NCBI RefSeq assembly: GCF_005080785.1
Contig: NZ_CP032998.1
Location: forward strand, 106,679 to 170,678
Direction: 5' to 3'
From: Buchnera aphidicola (Stegophylla sp.)
GTDB taxonomy: Bacteria; Pseudomonadota; Gammaproteobacteria; Enterobacterales; Enterobacteriaceae
DNA length: 64,000 bases
The notes beneath the pieces are model-generated. The model did not search any database, had not been told where the DNA came from, and was given only the letters and a program-made list of their open reading frames with translations. This document shows, piece after piece, positions 42,624 to 53,689 of this stretch. How positions within the stretch are numbered: the stretch's first letter is position 1; the number at the start of each line of letters is the position of its first letter. The position numbers were made by a program, and so were the translations under genes.

Positions 42624-43556
42624 TTATAATCCTATTTTTCTGGTTCCTTGGGTATCTATTTTACAGATATGAACAAATCCATTTTTATTTTTTAAATAAT
42701 TATTTTCTAACCATAAGGTTATTTTAATGGCTATTTTTTTATTATCACAGATCATAAATATAGTTGGTCCAGATCCTGATATACCAAAATTTATGGCGCC
42801 TAATTGTAACATTTTTTTTTTAATAGTTATAAATTTAGGAATTAATTTAATTCGATAAGGTTCAGCGATTATATCTTTCATTAATTTTAATGCTAGATGA
42901 TCTTGGTTAGTGTACAGTGCATGTATAAATCCTGCTAATAAACGACTGTGTTCAATACAAGTATGTTTACTATATTCGTTAGGTAAAATTAATCTTGCTT
43001 CTGATGTAGGTATTTTAATACCAGGCCAAGCTATAATCCATAACCAATGTTTAAAAAAAGGTATTGATTGACTGATTAAATTATTTTCTTGTATAATTAA
43101 TTGTAATCCTCCGTAATAACATGGAGCAACGTTATCGTAATGTGGTTCTCCAGATATTTCTCCTTCAATTTTTCCCATAAGATGAATCAATTTATTTTGA
43201 TTCAAGGGTTTATTACAGAATTTATTTATAGCTACTAAAGTGGATACAATAGAACATGCACTTGATCCTAATCCTGAACCAATTGGCATATTTTTTTCTA
43301 ATATGATTAGAACTAATATTTTTTTTTTTATAATTTTACAAAAATAATGCCAACATTTCCATACAATATTTTGTTCTATTTTTTTTGGTAATTGAAAAGA
43401 AAAATTTCCTTTTATTATTAATTTGAATATTTGATTTGATTGTATTGTTATACAATCACCTAATAGTTTTCCATTAATAGGTGCTAATGCAGTACCTAAA
43501 ACATCAAATCCGACATTAAGATTACCGATAGAGGCAGGTGAATAAATTTTTATCAT
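42624..43556 (-). CDS. thrB: Homoserine kinase
   Basis: A 310-residue GHMP kinase, the same length as E. coli ThrB. The ATP loop is [15 protein letters not shown]; the C-terminal motif [14 protein letters not shown] is also intact. It phosphorylates homoserine for ThrC. Lies 17 bases after thrA. Confidence 0.97.
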   Translation of the reverse strand: MIKIYSPASIGNLNVGFDVLGTALAPINGKLLGDCITIQSNQIFKLIIKGNFSFQLPKKIEQNIVWKCWHYFCKIIKKKILVLIILEKNMPIGSGLGSSACSIVSTLVAINKFCNKPLNQNKLIHLMGKIEGEISGEPHYDNVAPCYYGGLQLIIQENNLISQSIPFFKHWLWIIAWPGIKIPTSEARLILPNEYSKHTCIEHSRLLAGFIHALYTNQDHLALKLMKDIIAEPYRIKLIPKFITIKKKMLQLGAINFGISGSGPTIFMICDNKKIAIKITLWLENNYLKNKNGFVHICKIDTQGTRKIGL

Positions 43557-43573
43557 ATTTTTATTCCTAACTA

Positions 43574-46030
43574 TTATGATAATGTTCGTATTAGATCAGA
43601 AAAAATTCCAGAAGCTGTTACTTGATTTCCTGCACCATAACCTCTTAATACTAATGGAATAGGATTATAATATTTACTATAAATTGTTAATGCATTTTCT
43701 CCATTTTTGACATTATATAATGGATCTTTAATATCAATTTTAGATAGTTTCACTTGACATATACCAGTATTTTTGATTTGACCTACAAATCGTAATACTT
43801 TATTTTTATCATGTGCTATCTGATATTTTCGATGAAAAAATATATCTAATTCTGGTAATTTAGATAGAAATATTTTTGTATCTTGGATATCTAAAAAATT
43901 TTTTGGTAATATTGAGGTAATTTGTATATCTTTTAATTCTAATTGATATCCTGATTCTCTTGCAATAATTAACAATTTTCTTGCAACATCTATTCCTGAT
44001 AGGTCATCTTTTGGGTTTGGTTCTGTAAATCCTAATTTTTGTGCTAATTTAGTAGCTTCAGATATAGACATACCTTCTTCTAGTTTACCAAAAATGAATG
44101 ATAAAGAACCTGATAATATGCCTTTAAAACTGATTAATTTATCTCCTGAAAGAAATAAATTTTTTAATGTTTCTATTATAGGTAATCCGGCGCTAACATT
44201 TGTTTCGTAAAGAAATTTTTTGTTTTTTTCTATTGATATATTTTTTATTTTTTGATATTGTTCCCAAGTTCCTGTATTGGCTTTTTTATTTGGTGTTACG
44301 ATATGAATATTATGAGATAATATATTAGGGTAAAAATCAGGTATTTCTTGACTAGAGGTACAATCAACGATTACTGGATTGAATAAACGATAATTTGTTG
44401 CTGTTTTAATAATTTTTTTTATACAAAAATTTTGACTTTTTTTGTGAAAATTTGTTTCCCAATTATTTAAATCGATTTTTTTGGTATTAATTAACATATT
44501 TTTGGAATTAGCAATACCAAAAATGTTAAGATTTATTTTTTTTTGTTGTAAATATTTTTTTTGTTTTATTATTTGTTTAAGTAACGCTCTTCCTACACCA
44601 CCAATACCAATTAAAAATAATTCAATATATTTTTGATTATATAATAGAATATTATGTATAATTTTAATATTTTTTTCAATATTATTATTATCAGTAATTA
44701 TTGAAATAGCGTGTTTAGATAATTTATCAGTAATACATATAGTATTAATATCAGTATGTTCTATAGCATAAAATATTCTTGTTTTTAATGTTTTGTTTTT
44801 TTGTATATTATTACCAATAATAGATATGATTTTTAAATTTTGGATAATTTTAATAGGTTTTAATATTTTATTTTTTATTTCTAGTTGAAATGCATTTATA
44901 ATTGAGGATTTAATTTTTTTATATTCTTGATGAAGTAAATGAAAAGTAATTTTATTTTCTGTTGGAGATTGTATTGTAAATATGTTATTTATTTTTTTTT
45001 GTGAGAACAAAAATAGTATTTTTTTTATAATGTCATTAATATTATTTAATTGAAGTATTTTAATTTTAATGATGATTATGTTATTAAGATATGTAATTCC
45101 TGTTATTGGTATTGGTTGGTATGTATGATGTATTTGAGTATTGTAAATTTTTGTTCCATTATGATGGGGGTAAGAAGTATTTTTTATTATACATGGTATA
45201 TTTGATATGTGTAAAGGTAATATAGTTTTTGGATGTAATACTTTGGCTCCAAAATATGATAATGTTATTGCTTCTTGATATGAAATGGATTTTAATAATT
45301 GTGCATTGTTTACGATTCTAGGATCGCATGTATAAATTCCATCAACATCCGTCCAAATTTCGCATATGTTTGATTGTAAACATACAGATAATACTGAAGC
45401 AGAATAGTCTGATCCATTTCTTCCTAATATTACTAGTTCTTTATTTTTATTTCCAGCAATAAATCCTGGCATTAATATAATATGATCTTTTGGTATATTT
45501 AATTGTTGAATACGTTGCTTAGATTCTAAAATATTTACTGTAGCATTTAAGTAGTTTGTAGAAGCTAATATATTTTGTATGGGATTTATAGTAGTGACTT
45601 TATAATTTTTTGAAATAAGTATATAATTCATTATATATGTAGATAATATTTCACCTTTAGATATAATTATTGCGTATATATTATCTGGACATTGACGTAA
45701 TATTTGTATACCTTGTGTCATATTTTGAATATTATTTATTTCATTATCGATTTTTGTAATTACTTTTATATCGTTAAAATTAGTTTGATATTTTTTAATA
45801 CCTCTTATGAGTTCATAAAAAATATTTTTTAATTCTGTGAATAAATTTGTAGTTTTTTTATTTATTATTGAAAATTTAATAATGTTTTCTAAATAATTAG
45901 TTACTTTGGAAGGTGCAGATAATATTACTGAAATATTTTCAAATTTTATTTTTTTTTCGATAATATTAGATACATCAAGAAATTTTTTTGAATTTAATAA
46001 AGATGTTCCACCAAATTTTAAGGTTTTCAT
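43574..46030 (-). CDS. thrA: Bifunctional aspartokinase I / homoserine dehydrogenase I
   Basis: An 818-residue fusion (E. coli 820). N-terminal aspartokinase: [17 protein letters not shown] and [14 protein letters not shown]. Central ACT-type regulatory region (~310-460), diverged and Ile/Asn/Lys-rich. C-terminal homoserine dehydrogenase: [13 protein letters not shown] (NAD(P) fold), TPNKKANTG and [11 protein letters not shown]. It controls entry to Thr and Met synthesis. No Thr-rich leader peptide or attenuator is seen upstream, but a small Ile-rich frame is. Confidence 0.96.
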   Translation of the reverse strand: MKTLKFGGTSLLNSKKFLDVSNIIEKKIKFENISVILSAPSKVTNYLENIIKFSIINKKTTNLFTELKNIFYELIRGIKKYQTNFNDIKVITKIDNEINNIQNMTQGIQILRQCPDNIYAIIISKGEILSTYIMNYILISKNYKVTTINPIQNILASTNYLNATVNILESKQRIQQLNIPKDHIILMPGFIAGNKNKELVILGRNGSDYSASVLSVCLQSNICEIWTDVDGIYTCDPRIVNNAQLLKSISYQEAITLSYFGAKVLHPKTILPLHISNIPCIIKNTSYPHHNGTKIYNTQIHHTYQPIPITGITYLNNIIIIKIKILQLNNINDIIKKILFLFSQKKINNIFTIQSPTENKITFHLLHQEYKKIKSSIINAFQLEIKNKILKPIKIIQNLKIISIIGNNIQKNKTLKTRIFYAIEHTDINTICITDKLSKHAISIITDNNNIEKNIKIIHNILLYNQKYIELFLIGIGGVGRALLKQIIKQKKYLQQKKINLNIFGIANSKNMLINTKKIDLNNWETNFHKKSQNFCIKKIIKTATNYRLFNPVIVDCTSSQEIPDFYPNILSHNIHIVTPNKKANTGTWEQYQKIKNISIEKNKKFLYETNVSAGLPIIETLKNLFLSGDKLISFKGILSGSLSFIFGKLEEGMSISEATKLAQKLGFTEPNPKDDLSGIDVARKLLIIARESGYQLELKDIQITSILPKNFLDIQDTKIFLSKLPELDIFFHRKYQIAHDKNKVLRFVGQIKNTGICQVKLSKIDIKDPLYNVKNGENALTIYSKYYNPIPLVLRGYGAGNQVTASGIFSDLIRTLS

Positions 46031-46363
46031 ATAATTTATACTTCCTTGATTCGAAAAACTTCAATGATTTTGTTTTTAATATGATTTAATAGACATATTG
46101 GTAGTATTGAGTTGTGTTTGATACCAAGTATATTAGGTATTTTAAGGTATATTGTATGTATCATGATATATTTACGATTATTTTTTATATGTGTTTAATA
46201 TTCGTTATTATAAGATATATAAAATTAGTTTTTATTATTAGTTAATTTTAGACAATATCATATTTGATTGATAAAATTTTGTGTTTTATTGCATTTATTT
46301 TTGTAGTTAATATTTTTAATAAGTATTAATAATATTTTTTTGATACAATTATAATAATTTTTT
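46031..46363. other. 333-bp gap between thrA and dksA
   Basis: No recognisable gene. The minus strand holds a 42-codon open frame (46164-46036) ending 5 bases before the thrA start (MIHTIYLKIPNILGIKHNSI at its start); it has 11 Ile but one Thr, no clear ribosome binding site, and may be chance. The thrA ribosome binding site AAGGAAG lies at its 3' end. Confidence 0.5.
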
Positions 46364-46828
46364 TTAAAATGATAATTTGATTCTTTGTTTATTTTTTATT
46401 TCTGATAATGATTGACAATCAATACATAGACTGGCTGTTGGTTTTGCTTCTAATCGTTTAATACCTATTTCAGTATTACATAATTCACAATATCCAAAAT
46501 TTTCATTTTTTATTTTTATTAATGTTCTTTCAATTTTTATAATTGTTTTGTTTTCTCGATATTGATTTTTTAATTCTAAACTGAATTCTTCTTCTTGTAC
46601 CGCTCGATCAATCATATCAGGAAGATTATTAAATTTATTATTTGAATATAGTAAAGTATTTTTTATTTTTTTATTGATTTGTTTTTTCCATGCATATAGA
46701 ATTTTTTTAAAATGTATAATTTGATTATCGTTCATGTATTTTTCATTTTTTTTTTGTTTATATGGGTAAACACCTGCTATAGTTAAAATACTTAATGAAG
46801 ATGTATTATTTTTTTTTATAATATTCAT
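46364..46828 (-). CDS. dksA: RNA polymerase-binding transcription factor DksA
   Basis: A 154-residue protein (E. coli 151). The coiled coil carries the tip [18 protein letters not shown] with both acidic tip residues of E. coli DksA, and the Cys4 zinc finger is CELC...CIDC. DksA enters the RNA polymerase secondary channel and works with ppGpp. Whether ppGpp synthesis is kept cannot be seen here. Confidence 0.96.
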   Translation of the reverse strand: MNIIKKNNTSSLSILTIAGVYPYKQKKNEKYMNDNQIIHFKKILYAWKKQINKKIKNTLLYSNNKFNNLPDMIDRAVQEEEFSLELKNQYRENKTIIKIERTLIKIKNENFGYCELCNTEIGIKRLEAKPTASLCIDCQSLSEIKNKQRIKLSF

Positions 46829-47039
46829 ATTTTTCTCTTTTATTTTAGATATGATTTTATAGGTTAATATTATAATGATTAATATTAATTATTTTTATTA
46901 GTATTAATTCTAAAAAATTTATATTTTCATTGGAATATTATATATAATATCTTGTATTTTCATAAATTGTATAGTTTTAAAAAAATTATATTTTTTATTT
47001 AATTTTATATTTATTATTTTCATCTTTTTATTATATTGA

Positions 47040-47873
47040 ATGTTAAATATTATGTTTAATATGAAATATAATGTTTACAATTTTAAGGATAAATATATAA
47101 AAACGATAAAATTTGCTATTGGAATAGAATATGACGGTAGTAATTATCATGGATGGCAATATCAACAAAATGGAATATTAAATATTCAGTACGAATTAGA
47201 AAGAGCAATTTCTTTAGTTGCTGATCATAAAGTTCATGTCATATGTTCTAGCAGAACTGATGCAGGAGTACATAGTATTGGCCAGGTAGTGCATTTTTAT
47301 ACTATTGCAAAAAGAAAAAATATATCTTGGATTTTGGGTATTAATAATTATTTACCACGTGACATTTCTGTACAATGGATTAAACAAGTTTGTGATAAAT
47401 TTCATGCACGATATAGTGCGATATCACGAAGTTATCGATATGTTATATATAATTGTGAGTATAGGTCGTCTATTTTTAGACATCAAACTAGTTGTTTATA
47501 TAATACTTTGAATATTAAATTAATGTATCAGGCTAGTCGATGTCTTATTGGTGAACATGATTTTACATCTTTCCAAGCGAAACAATGTCAATCAAAAATA
47601 CCTTATAGAAGAATTATTTATATGAATATTTTTCAGTATAAAATGTTTATATTTTTTGATATAGTGGCTAATTCTTTTTTACACCATATGGTAAGGAATA
47701 TTGTAGGTTGTTTAATACAAATTGGTATCATGAAAAAAAAAGTTGGATGGATTCAATATCTTTTATTTAAACAAGATCGTAGTTTTTGTGCACCTACTTC
47801 TAGTCCTTCGGGATTATATTTGTTTTCAGTAAATTATCCTGATTATTTTCATATTCCTATGAGGTATTTTTAA
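47040..47873 (+). CDS. truA: tRNA pseudouridine(38-40) synthase
   Basis: A 277-residue enzyme (E. coli 270) modifying U38-U40 in the anticodon arm of many tRNAs. The catalytic Asp74 is in SSRTDAGVHS. GIEYDGSNYHGWQ, DFTSFQAKQCQS and HHMVRNIVG are conserved. Three ATGs occur in the first eight codons (47040, 47052, 47061), and the true start is uncertain by up to seven residues. Confidence 0.95.
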   Translation: MLNIMFNMKYNVYNFKDKYIKTIKFAIGIEYDGSNYHGWQYQQNGILNIQYELERAISLVADHKVHVICSSRTDAGVHSIGQVVHFYTIAKRKNISWILGINNYLPRDISVQWIKQVCDKFHARYSAISRSYRYVIYNCEYRSSIFRHQTSCLYNTLNIKLMYQASRCLIGEHDFTSFQAKQCQSKIPYRRIIYMNIFQYKMFIFFDIVANSFLHHMVRNIVGCLIQIGIMKKKVGWIQYLLFKQDRSFCAPTSSPSGLYLFSVNYPDYFHIPMRYF

Positions 47874-47972
47874 CTTGTCATAATTGTGTTTATCATATTA
47901 TAGATGGATATTTTAGAATAATGATATTAATTGAAAATAAAATTATTTTTCATTAATTATATGAGAATATTT

Positions 47973-50486
47973 ATGTTACTTAGATTATTAAAATTAATGT
48001 TTGGTAGTCGCAATGATAGAATACTAAATGAATTGTATAGTATTGTAAATCATATTAATAGTTTAGAAAAATATGTAGTTAAATTATCAGATCAAGAACT
48101 TCAGAATAAAACAGTATTATTTAAAAATGATTTACAGAATGGTAAAATTTTAGATGATTTATTACCAGAAGCTTTTGCGGTAGTACGTGAATCAAGTAAA
48201 CGAATATTAAATATGCGTCATTTTGATGTTCAGATATTAGGGGGTATTGTTTTACATAATAAATGTATTGCTGAGATGTATACTGGTGAAGGGAAAACAT
48301 TAACTTCGATATTGTCTATATATTTAAATGCATTGAATGGTAATGGTGTTCATGTTGTTACAATGAATGAGTATTTATGTAAACGTGATGCTGAAAAACA
48401 CAGGATGTTATTTGAGTTTCTTGGTTTAACAGTAGGATTAAATATGTCAGGTTTGTCTATTGCAGACAAAAAAAAAGTGTATTCATCTGATATTATTTAT
48501 GGTACACATAATGAGTTTTGTTTTGATTATTTACGCGATAATATGGTTTTTTCTAATCAGGATTGTGTACAAAATCAATTAAATTATGTTTTAATTGATG
48601 AAGTGGATTCGATATTGATTGATGAAGCCCGTACTCCTGTAGTACTTTCTGGTGCATCTGTTAATCGTTCTGAAATATATAGGAAAATTAATGATATTGT
48701 GTTGTATTTAACTATGCAAAAAAAATATAATATACAATGCAGTAATAAGATTGGACATTTTCATATTGATGAAGAAACTAGACAAATAAATTTAACAGAA
48801 TATGGTTTTAGAATTGTGGAAAAATTTTTATATGATAGTTGTTTAATACATAACAATGATTCATTATATTCTTCTTACAATATTATTCTCATTCAAAATG
48901 TTATTGATGCTTTACGTGCACATAATATTTTTCAAAAAAATGTTGATTATATTATTCAAGATAATAAAGTTGTTATAGTAGATGAATATACTGGTCGTTT
49001 AATGGGGCATTATCGTTGGTCAGATGGTTTACATCAAGCCATCGAAGCAAAGGAAAAATTAAAAATATTTAGTGAAAATCAAATATTAGCATCTATAACG
49101 TTTCAAAATTATTTTAAGTTATATAAAAAAATTTCTGGTATGACTGGAACAGCATCTACTGAAATGTTAGAATTTAGTTATATTTATGATTTAGATACAA
49201 TTATTATACCGACTAATCGTTCGATAATTCGAAAAGATTACTCTGATGTTCTGTATATTACTGTACAAGAAAAATATGATGCTATTGTTAAGGATATACA
49301 AAAATGCGTGTTTATAAATCAACCTGTTTTAGTAGGAACAATATCAATTGAAAAGTCAGAAATGATTTCAAGACGGTTGTTTCAGTTAGGGATTGAGAAC
49401 AATGTTTTAAATGCTAAAAATGTTATTGAAGAAGCTAAAATTATATCACAAGCTGGTAAGTTGAGTTCAGTAACTATTTCCACTAATATGGCTGGTAGAG
49501 GTACTGATATAGTTTTAGGTGGAAATAAAAAATTGCGAATGGAATGTCATTCTGATCAGGAATATAAAATGCATCAGTTATCTTGGAAACGTGAACATGA
49601 TTTAGTAATTTTGTCCGGTGGTTTACATATTATTGGTACAGAACGGTATGAGTCACGTCGTATTGATAATCAGTTAAGGGGTCGATCAGGACGTCAAGGT
49701 GATCCTGGTTCATCACGTTTTTATTTATCAATGGATGATACATTAATACGTATTTTTATACCGAATAAAATTAAAATTATGATAAGAAGATTAGGAATAA
49801 AAGTAGGATGTTCTTTAGAAAATTCATGGATTACCAAGGCTATTTATCATGCACAAAAGAAAATAGAAAATCAGAATTTTGAAATTCGTAAACAATTGTT
49901 AGAATATGATAATATTTTAAATGAACAAAGAAAAGTTATTTATAAAAAGAGATATGAAATAATTAGTACAAAAAATATTAGTTTTTTAATTCAAAATATT
50001 TTACGGGATGTTATATTAAATATTATAAATATATATTGTCCGAATAATATATTTTATAAAAAATGGAAAATTATCGATATGGTACAGATTTTAAAAACTG
50101 ATTTTCACTTAATATTTTCTATTATATATCTTAATAAACATATAAATTTTTCTAATAGAATTATTTTTAATAAAATATATCAAGTAATTAAAAAAAAGTA
50201 TTATTTTCATAAAATGAAAGATAGTTTTTTAAATATTTATGATATTGAGCGAAGGATTATGTTATTTTATTTAGATAAATTATGGAAAGAGCATTTATTA
50301 TCTTTAGAATATTTAAAACGAAGTATTCATTTAAGAAGTTATGCACAGAAAGAACCTAAACAAGAATATATTCGGGAATCGTTTATTATGTTTACAAATA
50401 TGTTAAATACATTAAAACATGAGGTTGTTTTACGTATTTTTGAAAAAATTTTTTTTTTTAAAATGTTTGTTAAAATTATTGTTTAA
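47973..50486 (+). CDS. secA: Protein translocase ATPase SecA, lacking the C-terminal zinc domain
   Basis: An 837-residue SecA (E. coli 901). Walker A is MYTGEGKTLT, Walker B-type VDEVDSILIDEARTP, and the nucleotide-binding domain 2 motif NMAGRGTDIVLGG and GRSGRQGD are intact. The protein ends soon after the helical scaffold (LKHEVVLRIFEKI), so the flexible linker and the Cys-rich SecB/lipid-binding zinc finger are absent. Start ATG 47973 (MLLRLLKLMFGSRNDR) matches E. coli; GAGAA at 47963 is a weak SD. Confidence 0.95.
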   Translation: MLLRLLKLMFGSRNDRILNELYSIVNHINSLEKYVVKLSDQELQNKTVLFKNDLQNGKILDDLLPEAFAVVRESSKRILNMRHFDVQILGGIVLHNKCIAEMYTGEGKTLTSILSIYLNALNGNGVHVVTMNEYLCKRDAEKHRMLFEFLGLTVGLNMSGLSIADKKKVYSSDIIYGTHNEFCFDYLRDNMVFSNQDCVQNQLNYVLIDEVDSILIDEARTPVVLSGASVNRSEIYRKINDIVLYLTMQKKYNIQCSNKIGHFHIDEETRQINLTEYGFRIVEKFLYDSCLIHNNDSLYSSYNIILIQNVIDALRAHNIFQKNVDYIIQDNKVVIVDEYTGRLMGHYRWSDGLHQAIEAKEKLKIFSENQILASITFQNYFKLYKKISGMTGTASTEMLEFSYIYDLDTIIIPTNRSIIRKDYSDVLYITVQEKYDAIVKDIQKCVFINQPVLVGTISIEKSEMISRRLFQLGIENNVLNAKNVIEEAKIISQAGKLSSVTISTNMAGRGTDIVLGGNKKLRMECHSDQEYKMHQLSWKREHDLVILSGGLHIIGTERYESRRIDNQLRGRSGRQGDPGSSRFYLSMDDTLIRIFIPNKIKIMIRRLGIKVGCSLENSWITKAIYHAQKKIENQNFEIRKQLLEYDNILNEQRKVIYKKRYEIISTKNISFLIQNILRDVILNIINIYCPNNIFYKKWKIIDMVQILKTDFHLIFSIIYLNKHINFSNRIIFNKIYQVIKKKYYFHKMKDSFLNIYDIERRIMLFYLDKLWKEHLLSLEYLKRSIHLRSYAQKEPKQEYIRESFIMFTNMLNTLKHEVVLRIFEKIFFFKMFVKIIV

Positions 50487-51010
50487 AGTAAATTGATATT
50501 GTTTTATGTTATTTTGATTATACATTACATATATTCTTGTTATGTTTATTTTTTTAATTAATATTAATAATTATAGTAATTAATAAAATATAATTTATAT
50601 ATAGTATAATTTAAATAAATTGTAAGACGTAAATTATATTTTTTATAATATTATATTTTATTATTCATTATGATAATATAATTTAATAAATATGAAAAAT
50701 TTTTTATATTTAAATATATTAAGATATTGAAATTATATGTTTATTTATATATTATAAACATATGAGATAGTGTAATATTTTTTTTCTTTATTTATAATAA
50801 ATATTTTGTTTAAATTGATTGAATTATTTTTTATTTTTGCATAATATTTAATTATTTTATAATTTATAATAAATTATTGTTGTAATAATATGATTATGAG
50901 TAAAATATTTTAATATTATTTTATATATATATTGATTAAAATATTTTAAAGAGTATCATGAAATAATATTTGCTAATATTAAATTAATTTTTAATTAAGG
51001 AGTTTCAAGG
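50487..51010. other. 524-bp AT-rich gap between secA and aceE
   Basis: No gene is recognised. In E. coli mutT, coaE and guaC lie between secA and the aceEF region, so this probably marks their loss or movement. The 3' end holds a candidate aceE promoter (50932-50959) and a strong ribosome binding site AAGGAG at 50998-51003. Confidence 0.6.
50932..50959 (+). promoter_or_regulatory. Candidate promoter of aceE-aceF
   Basis: TTGATT (50932-50937) and TATCAT (50954-50959) are 16 bases apart and ~50 bases before the aceE start. Moderate match only. No pdhR regulator gene precedes aceE, unlike E. coli. Confidence 0.35.
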
Positions 51011-53677
51011 ATGAAGAATCGTTTTTTTCACGATATTGATCCACTTGAAACTAGTGAATGGATCGATGCTTTTCAATCATTGATTGATCGTGACGGTATA
51101 GATAGAGCTAAGTTTATTTTTCAGTGTATTATGAAAAATGTAAAAAAATATGGAATTTTTATGGAAAGAGAAACATTAATAATGCAAGATTATATTAATA
51201 CTATTTCTGTAGAACGTGAGTCATGTTATCCTGGGAATATATTAATAGAAAGAAATATTTGTTCAGCAGTACGGTGGAATGCTATTATTATGGTTCTACG
51301 TGCATCTAATAAAAATATAGATTTGGGCGGGCATTTATCTTCTTTTCAATCATCAGCAACAATTTATGAAGTATGTTTTAATCATATTTTTAAAGCATCT
51401 CAGAGTCATAAAAATGGAGATTTAGTTTATTTTCAAGGTCATATTTCTCCTGGAATTTATTCTCGTGCTTTTTTAGAAGGCAGACTAAGTAAAGAACAAA
51501 TAGATAATTTTAGACAAGAAGTTCATCATCGCGGTTTATCTTCATATCCTCACCCAAAATTAATGCCTAATTTTTGGCAGTTTCCAACAGTTTCTATGGG
51601 TTTAAGTGCAATTAATGCAATTTATCAAGCTAAGTTTTTAAAATATTTAGATAATAGAGGTTTAAGATCAACATGTTCACGTACGGTATATGTTTTTCTT
51701 GGTGATGGTGAAATGGATGAACCGGAATCAAAAGGTGCAATTACTATGGCATCTCGAGAAAAATTAAATAATTTAATTTATGTGATTAATTGTAATTTAC
51801 AAAGGTTAGATGGTCCTGTTTTTGGAAATGGTAAAATTATTTGTGAATTAGAAAATTTATTTTATGGAGCTGGATGGGAAGTAATTAAAGTTATTTGGGG
51901 AAGTCAATGGGATAATTTATTAAAACGTGATCAAAATGGTAAATTATTACAATTAATGAATGAGACAGTCGATGGGGATTATCAAAATTTTACATCTAAA
52001 AGTGGTGCATATATTCGAAAGTATTTTTTTGGTAAGTATCCTGAAACTTTAGAGTTAGTAAAAAATATGACTGATGAAGAAATTTTAAATTTAGATCGTG
52101 GAGGTCATGATTCGAAAAAAATTTTTTCTGCTTTTCAACAAGCAAAATTATCTAAAGAAAAACCTGTAGTTATTTTAATGCATACTGTTAAAGGGTATGG
52201 GATGGGGAATATTGCAGAAGGTAAAAATATTGCGCATCAGATTAAGTATATGGATGTAAAAAGTTTACAATATATGTGTGATCGTTTTAATATACCTTTT
52301 AGTGTTGAGGAGATTAAAAAACTTCCTTATATTACTTTTAAAAAAGGGTCTCCAGAATATAATTATATTCACAATCAAAGAAGAAAATTAGGTGGTTATC
52401 TTCCTTGTCGGTTGTCTAAATTTACAGAACAGTTAATATTACCCAGTCTAGATGATTTTAAGTCTGTTATAATTAAACAGAATAAAAAACTTTCTACTAC
52501 TATGGTTTTTGTACGAATATTAAATATTTTATTAAATTTTGATTCTATTAAAGATAGAATTGTTCCAATTATTGCAGATGAAGCGCGTACATTTGGCATG
52601 GAGGGATTAATTAGAAAAGTTGGTATTTATAATTCTAATGGTCAAAAATACATCCCTCAAGATAAAGATCATTTGTTATATTATCGAGAAGATAAGAATG
52701 GTCAAATATTACAGGAAGGTATTAGTGAATTAGGTGCAGCGTCATCATGGTTAGCTGCAGCTACGTCATATAGTAATAGTAATTTCCCTATGATTCCATT
52801 TTATATTTATTATTCTATGTTTGGTTTTCAAAGAGTTGGTGATTTGTTTTGGGCAGCAGGTGATCAGCAAGCTCGAGGTTTTTTAATTGGAGCGACTTCA
52901 GGTCGAACTACATTAAATGGTGAAGGATTACAACATCAAGATGGACATAGTCATATTCAATCTTTGACAATACCAAATTGTATATCTTATGATCCTGCTT
53001 ATTCTTATGAATTAGCTGTTATTATACAAAATGGGTTACATAGAATGTATGGTCAAAATCAAGAAAATATATATTATTATATTACTACTATAAATGAAAA
53101 TTATTATATGCCTGATATGCCTATAGGTGTAGAACAAGGTATTATAAGGGGAATTTATAAATTGATATCATATGATGGTTTAAAAGGTAGAGTACAACTT
53201 ATGGGATCTGGTGCCATTTTGAAAAGTGTATGTGAAGCAGCAATTATATTGTTAAATGATTATTCAATTGGATCTGATATTTATAGTGTGACATCTTTTA
53301 CAGAATTAGCAAGAAATGGACAAGATTGTGAACGATGGAATATGTTACATCCTACAAGAAAGTTAAAAGTACCATATATTGCTAAAGTTATGAATTCTTT
53401 TCCAGCAGTTGCTGCTACTGATTATATGAAATTATTTGCTGAACAAATAAGAAATTATATTCCTGCTGTTACATATAGAGTATTAGGGACGGATGGTTTT
53501 GGGCGTTCGGATAGTAGAAAAAATTTAAGAAATTTTTTTGAAGTAAATTCATTTTATATTGTTATTTCTGCATTAACAGAATTATATAAATGTAATATTA
53601 TCAATAAACAAATAGTATTAGATGCAATATCAAAATTTAATATTGACATTGACAAACATAATCCACGATTATTATGA
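51011..53677 (+). CDS. aceE: Pyruvate dehydrogenase E1 component (homodimeric type)
   Basis: An 888-residue ThDP enzyme (E. coli 887) decarboxylating pyruvate and acetylating the E2 lipoyl arm. The ThDP/Mg motif is GDGEMDEPESKGAITMAS with the downstream Asn in VINCN. ADEARTFGMEGL, GAASSWLAAATSYS and LQHQDGHSHIQSL are conserved. It starts the aceE-aceF operon (12 bases to aceF). Confidence 0.98.
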   Translation: MKNRFFHDIDPLETSEWIDAFQSLIDRDGIDRAKFIFQCIMKNVKKYGIFMERETLIMQDYINTISVERESCYPGNILIERNICSAVRWNAIIMVLRASNKNIDLGGHLSSFQSSATIYEVCFNHIFKASQSHKNGDLVYFQGHISPGIYSRAFLEGRLSKEQIDNFRQEVHHRGLSSYPHPKLMPNFWQFPTVSMGLSAINAIYQAKFLKYLDNRGLRSTCSRTVYVFLGDGEMDEPESKGAITMASREKLNNLIYVINCNLQRLDGPVFGNGKIICELENLFYGAGWEVIKVIWGSQWDNLLKRDQNGKLLQLMNETVDGDYQNFTSKSGAYIRKYFFGKYPETLELVKNMTDEEILNLDRGGHDSKKIFSAFQQAKLSKEKPVVILMHTVKGYGMGNIAEGKNIAHQIKYMDVKSLQYMCDRFNIPFSVEEIKKLPYITFKKGSPEYNYIHNQRRKLGGYLPCRLSKFTEQLILPSLDDFKSVIIKQNKKLSTTMVFVRILNILLNFDSIKDRIVPIIADEARTFGMEGLIRKVGIYNSNGQKYIPQDKDHLLYYREDKNGQILQEGISELGAASSWLAAATSYSNSNFPMIPFYIYYSMFGFQRVGDLFWAAGDQQARGFLIGATSGRTTLNGEGLQHQDGHSHIQSLTIPNCISYDPAYSYELAVIIQNGLHRMYGQNQENIYYYITTINENYYMPDMPIGVEQGIIRGIYKLISYDGLKGRVQLMGSGAILKSVCEAAIILLNDYSIGSDIYSVTSFTELARNGQDCERWNMLHPTRKLKVPYIAKVMNSFPAVAATDYMKLFAEQIRNYIPAVTYRVLGTDGFGRSDSRKNLRNFFEVNSFYIVISALTELYKCNIINKQIVLDAISKFNIDIDKHNPRLL

Positions 53678-53689
53678 GGAGAGAATTAT

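Noticed and set aside
42410-42727. 105-codon frame across the thrC/thrB junction on the + strand
   Set aside because: It is antisense to two intact genes and its translation resembles reverse-strand composition only.
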